Assembly (NCBI RefSeq): GCF_016865425.1
Contig: NZ_AP023355.1
Location: 4,338,198 to 4,402,197 of the forward strand
Length of the DNA stretch: 64,000 bases
Direction: 5' to 3'
DNA from: Actinocatenispora thailandica
GTDB lineage: Bacteria; Actinomycetota; Actinomycetes; Mycobacteriales; Micromonosporaceae
Of the stretch, positions 7,485-15,937 are shown one piece after another; position 1 is the stretch's first letter, and every line of letters begins with the position of its first letter. A model generated the notes under the pieces. The model was given only the letters and a program-made list of their open reading frames with translations, did no database searches and had not been told where the DNA came from. Position numbers and translations under genes: made by a program.

Positions 7485-8838
7485 CGGCACCACCCATGGT
7501 GGAGGTACCGGCGAGCTGGTCGATGCCGCCGGCGGCCAGGGTGTCGCGCACCGCGGTGCGGGTGGCCTCGACGAGCCGGTCGGCGTCGTCGGCGGTGTGC
7601 GCGTACGAGACGTGGCTGCGCTTGAGGTTGAGCGGCAGCTCGAACACGCCGTGCTCGGCGAGCCGCCGCCGGTAGCCGATGAACATGCCCACATCGTTGC
7701 GCAGCAGGTCGGCGTAGGTGCGCGGAACCGGGCCGGACATCAGGTAGCTGACGAACACCGAGCCGTACCCGGTGACCACGGCCGGCAGGTTCAGCTCGGC
7801 GAACACGTCGGTGAGGCCGGCCCGGATCCGGTCACCGAGCGCGAAGACGTGCTCGTGCACCGGTTCGGTGCGCAGCTTGCGCAGCGTGGCCAGCGCCGCC
7901 GCGACGACCGCCGGATGCCCGTTGTAGGTACCGGCGAAGAACGCCGGGGCGCCGGGGGTGGTGCTGAACAGCTGCATCAGGTCGGCCCGGCCGCCGAGCG
8001 CGCCCACCGGGTACCCGTTGGCGATGGCCTTGCCGAGGGTGGTCAGGTCGGGGGTGATGCCGGACAGCTGCTGCCAGCCGCCGAGTGCGTGCCGGAATCC
8101 GGTGATCACCTCGTCGAAGACCAGGACGCTGCCGTGCCGGCTGGTCTCGTCCCGCAGCGCCTGCAGGAACCCGGTGTCGGGCAGCAGGCAGCCGACGTTG
8201 TGCGGCACCGGTTCGACGATGACCGCGGCGATGTCGGCGCCGTGCTCGGTGAAGGCGGCGCGGACCGCCTCGATGTCGTTGAACGGCAGCACCAGCGTGG
8301 CGTCCAGCACCTCGGGCAGGATGCCGGTGGAGATCGGGTCGTGCCGGCCGACCCGGTCCGGCGCGGAGATCACGTTGAGGCTCACCGAGTCGTGCCAGCC
8401 GTGGTAGCAGCCCTGGAACTTGACGACCAGCCGGCGGCCGGTGGCCGCGCGTGCGACCCGCAGCGCGTGGAACGTCGCCTCGCTGCCGGTGGAGGTGAGC
8501 AGCACCTGTTCCAGGCTGGGTACCAGCTCGCAGAGCTGCTCGGCGAGGTCGATCTCGCCGGGAGTGACGCCGACGCCGCACAGGTCGAGGGTGCGACCGG
8601 CCGCGGCGACCGCGGCGGTCACGTCCGGGTCGTTGTGGCCGAGCAGCGGCGGCCCGAAGGCCGCGTGGTAGTCGACGTACTCGCGGCCGGTGCTGTCGGT
8701 GAACCGGGCGCCGTCGGCGGCGGTGATCACCAGGTCGGCGAGGCCGGGAATGCTGCGCTGGCCGGAGTTCACCCCGCCCGGGATGACGCGCCGGGCGCGG
8801 TCGGCCAGTTCGGTGTCGTGGGGGTGTGCCGCCGTCAC
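7471..8838 (-). CDS. Class III PLP aminotransferase / glutamate-1-semialdehyde aminomutase-like
   Basis: This is a 455-residue protein. The GTG at 8838 starts the conserved part (HPHDTELADRARRVIPGGVNSG). An AGGAAGG lies about 12 bases upstream. Features include the STGSEATFHALRVARAATGR cofactor region, YHGWHDS, the LVFDEVITGFR Asp that contacts the PLP nitrogen, and TLGKAIANGYP with the Schiff-base Lys. It resembles GSA aminomutase but sits in a catabolic operon with no heme genes, so it is more likely a transaminase or mutase for an amino-acid or amino-sugar-derived substrate. It is the first gene of the operon. Its promoter overlaps the 17-base dyad at 9026-9042. Confidence 0.88.
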   Translation of the reverse strand: MTAAHPHDTELADRARRVIPGGVNSGQRSIPGLADLVITAADGARFTDSTGREYVDYHAAFGPPLLGHNDPDVTAAVAAAGRTLDLCGVGVTPGEIDLAEQLCELVPSLEQVLLTSTGSEATFHALRVARAATGRRLVVKFQGCYHGWHDSVSLNVISAPDRVGRHDPISTGILPEVLDATLVLPFNDIEAVRAAFTEHGADIAAVIVEPVPHNVGCLLPDTGFLQALRDETSRHGSVLVFDEVITGFRHALGGWQQLSGITPDLTTLGKAIANGYPVGALGGRADLMQLFSTTPGAPAFFAGTYNGHPAVVAAALATLRKLRTEPVHEHVFALGDRIRAGLTDVFAELNLPAVVTGYGSVFVSYLMSGPVPRTYADLLRNDVGMFIGYRRRLAEHGVFELPLNLKRSHVSYAHTADDADRLVEATRTAVRDTLAAGGIDQLAGTSTMGGADAHR

Positions 8839-9025
8839 CGCGTGGCCCGGCCTTCCTGGGCTACCTGGGACTTCCGGGTTGCCTGGGACTTCCGGGTTGC
8901 CGGGGCTTCCCGGGCGGCCCGGGCCTCCTGGGTGACCTGCACGTCGGTGCTCCTCGTTCTCGCCGCGGCGCGGTCCAGCCCGACCGCGCTCGCGTGATCC
9001 TGCTCCGTCTGTTCCACCGCACGCT

Positions 9026-9042
9026 GTTCGGTAATGCCGAAC
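9026..9042. promoter_or_regulatory. IclR-type operator O1 (dyad GTTCGG-N5-CCGAAC)
   Basis: A perfect 6-base inverted repeat with a 5-base spacer. It overlaps the likely -10 of the minus-strand operon, whose -35 could be TTGCCG at 9054-9049. It matches the second site at 9121 in 14 of 17 positions. Binding by the neighbouring IclR protein is inferred. Confidence 0.7.
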
Positions 9043-9091
9043 GCTGTGCGGCAAACCTAGAACCGCCGTGACCTGCGAGTCAAGAGTCCGG

Positions 9092-9120
9092 TTGGCGATC
9101 GGGCAGAAAATCCGTATGCT
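9092..9120 (+). promoter_or_regulatory. Promoter of the IclR gene, leaderless
   Basis: TTGGCG (9092-9097), a 17-base spacer and TATGCT (9115-9120). The expected start point is at or within a base or two of the ATG at 9129, and no ribosome binding site is present. The mRNA should therefore be leaderless. Confidence 0.7.
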
Positions 9121-9137
9121 GTTCGGCTATGGCGAAC
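9121..9137. promoter_or_regulatory. IclR-type operator O2 straddling the start codon
   Basis: GTTCG-N7-CGAAC is centred on the regulator's start region and contains its ATG. It is 95 bases from O1 and nearly identical to it, so autorepression plus control of the divergent operon is likely. Confidence 0.65.
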
Positions 9138-9944
9138 AGTAGGCGGCCGGCCGGCGAGGAATCCCGGTACTGGGTGCACAGCGTGGCGCGGGCGGCCGAG
9201 GTGCTGGAGACGCTCGCGGCGGCCCAGCCCGGCCGCGGCATGAGCGTCACCGAACTCGCCGCCGCCTGCCAGCTGTCCAAGAGCGCCGCCTTCAGCACGC
9301 TGTACACGCTGTGCCAGTTCGGCCTGGTCGCCGACGACGGTGACGGGATGAGCCGCCGGTACCGGCTGGGCATGAGCCTGGCCCGGCTCGGCTGGCGGGC
9401 GCAGTCGCAGGTCTCGCTGCGCGACGTGGCCCGGCCGGTGCTGACCGGGCTGACCGAACGCACCGGGCTCAGCTCCCGGCTCGCCGTCGGCGAGAGCGAC
9501 CACGCGGTCGTCGTCGACCAGATCAGCAACGGTCAGCGCATCCAGTTCGACCTGCGGATGGGGGTGCGCGAGCTGCCGCACTGCACCGGCCTGGGCAAGG
9601 CGCTGCTCGCCGAGATGACCGACGCGCAGGTGGCCGAGCTGATCGGGCGGGTCGGGATGCCCCGCCGGACCGGCAAGACGATCGTCGAGCTGGACCGGCT
9701 GCTCGCGCACCTGGCCGACGTGCGGCAGCTCGGCTACGCGGTGGACGACGAGGAGGACGCCGAGGGCATCTTCTGCATCGGCAGCGCCGTGCACGACCAC
9801 GAGGGCCGGTGCGTCGGCGCGGTCAGCGTCACCGGGATGAAGCTGGACATCCCCGCCTGGCGGCTGCAGGAGTTCGGCCACGCGGTGCGCGACGCCGCCC
9901 GGCACATCTCCACCGACCTCGGCCACCGCGACGACGACGGCTGA
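9129..9944 (+). CDS. IclR-family transcriptional regulator
   Basis: This is a 271-residue protein. The N-terminal winged helix-turn-helix (residues about 12-85) contains SVARAAEVLETL, MSVTELAAACQLSKSAAFSTL and YRLGMSLARLG. The C-terminal effector-binding domain (about 95-260) contains GESDHAVVVDQI, LPHCTGLGKALLAEM and GYAVDDEEDAEGIFCIGSAV, all family-typical. It is divergent from the aminotransferase/enolase-superfamily operon and most likely represses it until a pathway acid binds. The gene appears leaderless and carries an operator over its own start codon. Confidence 0.92.
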   Translation: MANSRRPAGEESRYWVHSVARAAEVLETLAAAQPGRGMSVTELAAACQLSKSAAFSTLYTLCQFGLVADDGDGMSRRYRLGMSLARLGWRAQSQVSLRDVARPVLTGLTERTGLSSRLAVGESDHAVVVDQISNGQRIQFDLRMGVRELPHCTGLGKALLAEMTDAQVAELIGRVGMPRRTGKTIVELDRLLAHLADVRQLGYAVDDEEDAEGIFCIGSAVHDHEGRCVGAVSVTGMKLDIPAWRLQEFGHAVRDAARHISTDLGHRDDDG

Positions 9945-9959
9945 CAGCCAGAGTCACCG

Positions 9960-10030
9960 GCAGGCGACCAGAGTGCCAGCGTCGCCGAGCAGGCGACCAA
10001 AGTGCCAGGGTCGCCGAGCAGGCGACCGGA
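9960..10030. repeat. 29-bp tandem direct repeat, about 2.4 copies
   Basis: Copies begin at 9960, 9989 and 10018 with the core GCAGGCGACC. The first two differ at two positions and the third is truncated after about 12 bases. There are no spacers of unique sequence, so it is not a CRISPR array. Confidence 0.85.
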
Positions 10031-10077
10031 CAGCCGCGGGCAGCCGCGGGCAGCCGGCCGGATGGTGGGCGACTGCC

Positions 10078-10106
10078 TTGACGGCCGGGGCCGGCCGACC
10101 TAAGCT
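10078..10106 (+). promoter_or_regulatory. Promoter of the first beta-helix gene
   Basis: TTGACG (10078-10083), a 17-base spacer and TAAGCT (10101-10106), close to the sigma-70/HrdB consensus. Transcription would start near 10113. Confidence 0.6.
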
Positions 10107-10272
10107 GGCGCAACCTCGCGGCGGTAGGCCGTCACGGGGGTTGGCCGACATCCACGCGTCGCAGCCCCGACCGCGGATCTCCCCTCGGCCCGCTCCGCCT
10201 TCGTCGCGCACTGTCCCGGCCCTGCCGAACGGATCGGTCGCTTGCCGACCCCTCCGAAGGGCGAGACGTCTG

Positions 10273-12473
10273 ATGAACGATGCAGCTCCAGCTCCCGAAT
10301 CCCACGGCCGCGGCAGACGCGCGCTGCTGGCCGGTGCCGCCGGCGCCGGCGGCCTGCTGCTCGCCGCCACGGCCAGCAGCCCGGCGCAGGCAGCGCCGCA
10401 CCCGGCGCCGCCGGCGTACCGGTTCGGCTCCGTCGGCGAGTTGCTCGCCGCGAAGCACCCGGCCGACGGTGCGGTGGCGCTCGTGGCCGGCTACCACTCC
10501 CCGGCGACGGCGGTGGCGGTGGCTACCGGTGGGATGCCGCGGCGACCCGCGCCGGCAACGGCGGTACCGTGCTGGATCCCTCTCGCGGCAAGGCGAAGCG
10601 CGGCCGGTGGCTGGCGCTGCACGCCGGCACGTTCGACTTCCGCCGGTTCGGCGTGTCCGGCCCCCAGGCGCCCGCCGACGCGGCGCTGTCGGCGATGGTC
10701 GCCGACCCGGCGATCGCCCGGATCGAGGCGCACACCGACCTGAACTTCGTCCGCCGGCACACCTTCTCCCGGAGCCGGATCGAGATCGACTTCGGCGGGC
10801 ACACGGTGACCACGAAGGGCATCGAGCAGGCCAGCCACGACCCGGACGTCAGCCCGTTCCAGGCGGTGCTCTACTTCCGCGGCACGCCGTCCGACTCGTC
10901 GATCTCGTGCACCACGACCGAGGCGATCGCCGAGCTGTCCGACGTGTTCCAGGTCGCCGACGCCGCGAAGTTCGGCGTGGGCAGCTGGTACGCGGTCGAG
11001 GTCAACCCGCTGTCCGGCAAGTACGAGCGGGAGCTGCAGAAGCTGCTGCAGGTCACCGAGATCGTGGACGGCACGCACGTGCGGGTGAACTACCAGAACG
11101 GCTGGCCGTTCGCGGCCGGGCGGACGTTTCGCTGGACGAAGGTCGAGCCGGTCACCGACGTACGGATCGGCAACCTGCGGTTCGTCGGCTCCGGCGGCAC
11201 CCCGTACGCGGAGTCCGACTGGCCGAAGCCGGACCCGGACGAGTGGAACGGCTCGCACCCGTTCGCGTTCGAGTACGCGGTGCGCTGCGACGTCGCCGAC
11301 GTGCACGCGGTCGGCACCTTCTGGCCGGTGGTGATGCGCCGCTGGGGCACGTTCTTCCGCACCGAGCGCTGTTCGATCGCCAACCCGCCGACCGTCTTCT
11401 ACGGCGGCGCCGGTTACCTGACGCAGAACATCTACTGCCTGTACGGGCACGTCGAGGACTGCCACAGCAGCAACGCCCGGCACCTCACCGACTTCGTCAA
11501 CGCCGCGTACTGCTACGTGACGAACTGCCACGGCGACGGGGACGACGCTGGCGGTAACCCGTTCACCACGCACGGCCAGTACGAGCACGACATCGTGTTC
11601 ACCGGCTGCTCGGGGCTGATGGACATCGCCAACAGCGGCTCCGCCTGGGGTACCGCGGCGAAGCGGTTCACCATCCGCCGGCACGTGATGTCCTGGTTCG
11701 TGGCCAGTACCAGGATCAGCGACCTGACGTTGGAGGACGTCGAGGTCGTCCCGCGCGCCACGTTCGACCCGGACGGCAAGTTCCTGGTCAACGCCGACGG
11801 GCTGCAGATGCGCGGCTGCTCCGGGAAGACGTTCGCGGTGGCGAAGGTGTCGTCCCGCTCGTCCCGGCCGAACGTGATCAGCGGCTGCACGTTCGAGGTC
11901 GCGTCCGCCGGCGTGCTGGTGCAGACCCCGGTCGACGTGCCGGTGCACTTCGACCGCTGCACCTTCACCGACGCCAGCGGTTTCGAGTGCCACGGCAGCG
12001 GCCCGGTGTACCTGACCGACTGCACCGTCACCGGGAAACCCGGCGGCAAGCCGATCTCGTTCGCGGGCACCGACGTGGTCGTCTCCGGCGGCCGCTACAC
12101 CGACACCGGGTTCGTTCTGACCGCCGCCCGCGACCAGCGCCTGCATCTGGGCGGCGGCGCCCGCCTCGCCGGTACGAACGCGGCGAAGGCGTTGCTGTCC
12201 CGGGGCAGCGGCGACAAGACCGTCAGCTGGGAACTGGCCGACTACGACAGCTCCGCGGACGACGGCACCGCGCACGTCGCGCTCGCCGCAGGCACCAACC
12301 GGTACACCGCGGTCGGTGCCCGGTTCACCGGCGGGACGCTGTCGCTGTCACCGCAGGCGTTCGGCCGTGGCTCCTTCCTGCTGCAGACCGGCTGCGTCGA
12401 GTCCGGCGTGAACCGGACGGCGTACCCGCCGGCCGGCGACCGGGTGCACACCGGCAACAACCTGAGCGTCTGA
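10273..12473 (+). pseudogene. Tat-exported right-handed beta-helix protein, frameshifted copy
   Basis: The reading starts at ATG 10273 with a Tat signal (GRGRRALLAGAAGAGG, then SPAQAA). It continues in frame through LLAAKHPADGAVALVAGYHS to about 10500. The homologous continuation (YRWDA, GTVLDPS, RGRWLALHAG) lies in another frame and runs to the stop at 12473. Comparison with the downstream paralogue, which reads YHTAGDGGGGEYRWDA at this place, indicates loss of one base near the C-run at 10497-10502. The rest of the protein (about 650 residues) is intact and strongly similar to the paralogue, including TDLNFVRRHT and AYCYVTNCHGDGDD. Either this is a recent pseudogene or a sequencing error. 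The intact form would be a secreted pectate-lyase-like beta-helix protein of unknown substrate. Confidence 0.75.
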
Positions 12474-12532
12474 GCCCTCGTCCCGGCGGCGTCGCGAGCG
12501 CCGTCACCCTCCCTGACTCTTCAGGAGAACTC

Positions 12533-14713
12533 ATGGAATCGGAATCTGCCGGCGCGCCCACCCGCGGCCGCCGCGCGCTGCTGGCCACCGTCGCCGGGGC
12601 CGGCGGCCTGCTGCTCGCCGGCGCCGCCGCCTCCCCGGCGCAGGCCGCCCCCGCCCACCAGGACCCGGTGTACGGCCTCACCCGGATCGCCGACCTGCTC
12701 GCCCTGAGCACCGGGAAGCTCGACGACGGTGCGGTCGCGCTGGTCGCCGGCTACCACACCGCCGGTGACGGTGGCGGCGGCGAGTACCGTTGGGACGCCG
12801 GCTCGGCCCGCGCGCACGACGGCGGGACCGTGCTGGATCCCTCCGGCGGCAAGGCGAAGAAGGGCCGCTGGCTCGCCCTGCACGACGGCGTGTTCGACTT
12901 CCGGCGCTTCGGCATCACCGGACCGAAGACCAACGCGGACGCGGCACTGGAGGCGATGGTCGGCGACCCGAGCATCTGGCGGATCGAGGCGCACACCGAC
13001 CTCAACTTCGTCCGGCGGCACACCCTGGCGCGCAGCAACATCGAGCTCGACTTCGGCGGCCACACCGTCGGCAGCAAGGGCATCGAGGCCAACACGCACG
13101 ACAACCCGTTCGGCGCGGTGCTCTACTTCCGCGGCACGGTGGCGAAGGACTCGATCACGTTCACCAGCACCGAGGCGATCGCGGAGCTGTCCGACGTGTT
13201 CCAGGTCGCCGACGCCGCGAAGTTCACCGTCGGCGACTGGTACGCGCTGCAGGTCAACCTGCTCAACACGACCTGGGAGCGGGAGCTGCAGAAGCTCGTG
13301 CAGGTCACCGAGATCGTCGACGAGACGCACGTGCGGGTGAACTACCAGAACGGCTGGCCGTTCGCCGCCGGCCGCACCTTCACCTGGACCAGGGTCGAGC
13401 CGGTGGTGAACGTGACGGTACGCAACATGGTGTTCGTCGGGGTGGGCGGCGACGAGCTGTCCGGCTCGCATCCGCTCGCCTACGAGTACACGGTGCGCTG
13501 CGATGTCTCCGGCATCCACGGTACCGCGACGTTCTGGCCGGTGATCATGCGGCGCTGGTGCACGTTCTTCCACACCGCGCAGTGCTCGCTGGTCAACCCG
13601 CCGGACGTGGACTACGGCGGCGCCGGCTACCTGACCCAGCAGATCTACTGCCTGTACGGGCACGTCGAGGACTGCCACACCTCCAACGCCCGGCACCTCA
13701 ACGACTGGACCGCCTCCGCGTACTGCTACGTGACCAACTGCCACGGTGACGGGGACGACCAGGGGCCGTTCGTCACGCACGGGCAGTACGAGCACGACCT
13801 GGTCTACACCGGCTGCTCCGGGCTGATGACGTTCGCCAACAGTGGCGCGCCGTGGGGCTCCTCGGCCAAGCGGATCACGGTACGCCGGCACGTCTGTTCC
13901 TGGTTCGTGGCCCGGGTGAAGGTCACCGACCTGACGCTGGAGGACGTCCGGGTCATCGGCAAGAAGGGGCTGGACGGCTCCGGGATGATCTGGGTGAACG
14001 CCGACGGCGTGCAGCTGCGCGGCTGCCAGGCCAGCGACACGTTCATCGTCTCCCAGTCGTCGAACCGGTCCGGCCGGGCGAACATCATCTCCGGCTGCGA
14101 CATCCCGGCCACGCCGACCGCCGGGGTCATCTACCCGGGTCAGCAGGGCAACGAGGTGGTGCAGGCCAACGTCACCAACCCGCTGTACTTCGACCGGTGC
14201 ACGTTCCGCGGCGTCAACGGAAACGCGTTCAACGGCACCGGCGAGCTGCACTTCACCGACTGCGTGTTCACCGGCGCGGACGACTCGCTGCCGGTCACGC
14301 TCGCCGCCGCGGCGGTGACCATCGACGGCGGTACGCTGACCGACGTCGGGCTGCAGCTCACCGCGGCCAAGGGCCAGCTGCTGCGCATCGGCGGCGGCGC
14401 CGTGCTCTCCGGTACCAACCATGCCAAGGCGTTGCTGTCCCGCGGCGACGGTGCCGCGACCGTCCGGTGGGAGCTCGGCAGCTACTCCAGCACCGCGGCG
14501 AACGCCGGCACCGCGCACCTCGCGCTGAAGTCGGGCACCAACCAGTACCACGCGACCGGCGCGCGGTTCACCGGCGGCACGCTGTCGTTGGCGGGCAAGG
14601 CGTTCGGCGGCGACTCGTACCTGCTGCACACCGGCAACGTCGAGTCCGGCGTCGAGCGCGACCTCCCGGCCGACGGCGAGCGCGTCCAGACCGCCGGCAA
14701 CCTGCGCATCTGA
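12533..14713 (+). CDS. Tat-exported right-handed beta-helix protein
   Basis: This is a 726-residue protein. ATG at 12533 has AGGAG 7 bases upstream. The Tat signal is TRGRRALLATVAGAGG with a cleavage-like SPAQAAPA around residues 38-45. Repeated short strands with Asn/Cys/His turns (SYCYVTNCHGDGDD-like segment, DRCTFRGVNGNAFNG, LHFTDCVFTGADD) form the coils of a right-handed parallel beta-helix. There are many paired Cys in the middle. It is a close paralogue of the preceding frameshifted gene, 59 bases away, so the pair arose by tandem duplication. Related folds are found in pectate lyases, polysaccharide lyases and phage-tail-like adhesins. No catalytic residues could be assigned. It acts outside the membrane, perhaps on polysaccharide. 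Confidence 0.8.
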   Translation: MESESAGAPTRGRRALLATVAGAGGLLLAGAAASPAQAAPAHQDPVYGLTRIADLLALSTGKLDDGAVALVAGYHTAGDGGGGEYRWDAGSARAHDGGTVLDPSGGKAKKGRWLALHDGVFDFRRFGITGPKTNADAALEAMVGDPSIWRIEAHTDLNFVRRHTLARSNIELDFGGHTVGSKGIEANTHDNPFGAVLYFRGTVAKDSITFTSTEAIAELSDVFQVADAAKFTVGDWYALQVNLLNTTWERELQKLVQVTEIVDETHVRVNYQNGWPFAAGRTFTWTRVEPVVNVTVRNMVFVGVGGDELSGSHPLAYEYTVRCDVSGIHGTATFWPVIMRRWCTFFHTAQCSLVNPPDVDYGGAGYLTQQIYCLYGHVEDCHTSNARHLNDWTASAYCYVTNCHGDGDDQGPFVTHGQYEHDLVYTGCSGLMTFANSGAPWGSSAKRITVRRHVCSWFVARVKVTDLTLEDVRVIGKKGLDGSGMIWVNADGVQLRGCQASDTFIVSQSSNRSGRANIISGCDIPATPTAGVIYPGQQGNEVVQANVTNPLYFDRCTFRGVNGNAFNGTGELHFTDCVFTGADDSLPVTLAAAAVTIDGGTLTDVGLQLTAAKGQLLRIGGGAVLSGTNHAKALLSRGDGAATVRWELGSYSSTAANAGTAHLALKSGTNQYHATGARFTGGTLSLAGKAFGGDSYLLHTGNVESGVERDLPADGERVQTAGNLRI

Positions 14714-14732
14714 CCGTACCGGGCCGGCCGCC

Positions 14733-14752
14733 GGCGGGCCGGCCGGCCCGCC
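14733..14752. terminator. GC-only palindrome after the beta-helix gene
   Basis: A 20-base perfect palindrome (GGCGGGCCGG and its complement) lies 20 bases after the stop. It has no U-tract, which is usual in these organisms. It could act as a terminator or be chance in very GC-rich DNA. Confidence 0.35.
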
Positions 14753-14811
14753 GCCCCGACGGCGGCGTCCGACCCGCCCCGGCGGCTCGCCCGCACGCCA
14801 TCCGCGCGCGG

Positions 14812-14829
14812 TTTGAGCGATCGCTCAAA
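14812..14829. promoter_or_regulatory. TetR operator, 18-base perfect palindrome
   Basis: TTTGAGCGA followed directly by its reverse complement. It covers the probable -35 (TTGAGC, 14813-14818). A -10 (TACGGT, 14836-14841) follows after 17 bases. The downstream gene encodes a TetR protein, so autorepression of the whole operon is expected. Confidence 0.8.
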
Positions 14830-14876
14830 TCCTGCTACGGTGCCTGTCGACCACCGGCGGAAGCGGAGGCGGCGCG

Positions 14877-15509
14877 ATGGCGGATACCCGTACCAAGCTG
14901 ATGGACGCGGCGCTGCGGGTGCTGCGCGATCGGGGTGTCGCCGCCGCCTCGGCGCGGGTCATCGGCACCGAGGCCGGGGTCAACCAGGCGCTGGTCTTCT
15001 ACCATTTCGGCACCGTCACCGACCTGCTCGCGGCGGCCTGCCGGTACGGCAGCGAGGCGCGCGTGGCCGCCTACCGGGAACGGTTCGCCACGGTCGGCTC
15101 GCTGCCCGAACTGCTCGCCGTCGGCAGGTCGCTGCACGAGCAGGAACGGCAGCTCGGCAACGTCGCGGTGCTCGGCCAGGCGCTCGCCGGCGCGCAGGGC
15201 GACCCGGCGCTGCGGCCGGCGGTGGCCGAGGCGCTCGACCGCTGGGTGGCCGAACTCGACTCGGTGCTGGCCCGGCTGCTCGCCGACAGCCCGCTCGCCG
15301 GCATCGCCGACAGCACCGGCATCGCGCGCGCGGTCGCCGCCGCGTTCATCGGCCTGGAGCTGTACGAGGGAGTCGACGCGCCGGCCGCCGGCGACGCGTT
15401 CGCCGCGCTGGAGCGGCTCGCGGTGCTCGCCGAGGTGGTCGACGATCTCGGCCCGGTCGCCCGGCGCGCGCTGCGCTCCCGGCTGCGTCGCGCCGGTGCG
15501 CCGGCATGA
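14877..15509 (+). CDS. TetR-family repressor
   Basis: This is a 210-residue protein. The N-terminal helix-turn-helix (residues about 5-50) reads LMDAALRVLRDRGV, SARVIGTEAGVNQALVFYHFG, typical of TetR. The C-terminal ligand domain is diverse. It is the first gene of an operon in which every following gene overlaps its predecessor by 4 bases. The perfect palindrome upstream is its likely operator. Given the operon content, the ligand may be a lipid or hydrophobic compound, but that is inferred. Confidence 0.9.
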   Translation: MADTRTKLMDAALRVLRDRGVAAASARVIGTEAGVNQALVFYHFGTVTDLLAAACRYGSEARVAAYRERFATVGSLPELLAVGRSLHEQERQLGNVAVLGQALAGAQGDPALRPAVAEALDRWVAELDSVLARLLADSPLAGIADSTGIARAVAAAFIGLELYEGVDAPAAGDAFAALERLAVLAEVVDDLGPVARRALRSRLRRAGAPA

Positions 15510-15937
15510 GCCGCACCCGTTCGCGGCTCGACGCGACCGGCGGGCGGTGGCACGGCACGGTGCACCGGGTGGCCGCGGTGACGGTGACGCTGGTCTGGTG
15601 GTACGAGGGCAGCTGGGAGAAGATCCTGGCCGGCAGCGCCGACCAGCGGGCGATCGTGGCATCGGTGCCGTGGCTGCCGGCCAGCCTGGTGTCCGATGCG
15701 GTCCTGGCGATCGGCATCGCCGAGATCGGGCTCGGCCTGTGGGTACTGACCGGCGTGCGGCCCCGGCTCGCCGCCCTCGCGCAGACCACCGCGCTGGTCG
15801 CGTTCAACGCCGGCGGCCTGGCGTTCGGCCACCGGTACCTGACCCAGCCGGCGGCGATGCTCGCCCGCAACGTGACGTTCCTCGCCCTCTGCTGGCTGGT
15901 GGCGTTGTCCGCCGGGCGATCCGGGCGGCGACCGTGA
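15506..15937 (+). CDS. DoxX-like small membrane protein
   Basis: This is a 143-residue protein, ATG overlapping the TetR stop as ATGA. Four hydrophobic segments are visible: around residues 20-35 (VAAVTVTLVWWYEGSWEK), 55-80, 85-105 and 115-135. The WYEGSWEKIL motif near the first segment and GIAEIGLGLWVLTG in the second are typical of the DoxX-like family. These proteins are poorly understood and are often linked to oxidoreductases. Here the gene is co-transcribed with a BtaA-like transferase. Confidence 0.75.
   Translation: MSRTRSRLDATGGRWHGTVHRVAAVTVTLVWWYEGSWEKILAGSADQRAIVASVPWLPASLVSDAVLAIGIAEIGLGLWVLTGVRPRLAALAQTTALVAFNAGGLAFGHRYLTQPAAMLARNVTFLALCWLVALSAGRSGRRP

Larger units (their letters stand above)
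8839..9128. other. Divergent regulatory region between catabolic operon and IclR gene
   Basis: This 290-base region holds two near-identical 17-base operators, the leaderless regulator promoter and, at 8866-8910, a short 18-base tandem repeat (CTGGGACTTCCGGGTTGC type). Read in the aminotransferase frame, that repeat gives a collagen-like Gly-Pro stretch, which I regard as untranslated. Confidence 0.6.
9945..10272. other. 328-base intergenic region with short tandem repeats and a promoter
   Basis: It contains a 29-base tandem repeat (separate entry), a GC-rich hairpin-prone stretch and the promoter of the beta-helix gene. About 160 bases lie between the expected start point and the ATG at 10273. 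I looked for a known riboswitch in this leader and did not recognise one. Confidence 0.6.

Noticed and set aside
8839-8960. Collagen-like extension of the aminotransferase
   Set aside because: The Gly-Pro repeats come from a short DNA repeat read in frame. Family members begin at the HPHDTELADRA segment, so I keep the GTG at 8838.
8835-9017. 60-codon minus-strand frame ending in GTGA at the aminotransferase start
   Set aside because: It lacks a ribosome binding site, has low-complexity TRKSQ repeats and starts just beside an operator. Chance overlap is more likely than a leader peptide.
9960-10030. CRISPR-like direct repeats
   Set aside because: Copies abut each other without spacers and only about 2.4 exist.
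10107-10272. Possible riboswitch in the leader of the first beta-helix gene
   Set aside because: I compared it by eye with the c-di-AMP (ydaO) type that often precedes secreted wall enzymes and found no convincing core. A covariance search would settle it.
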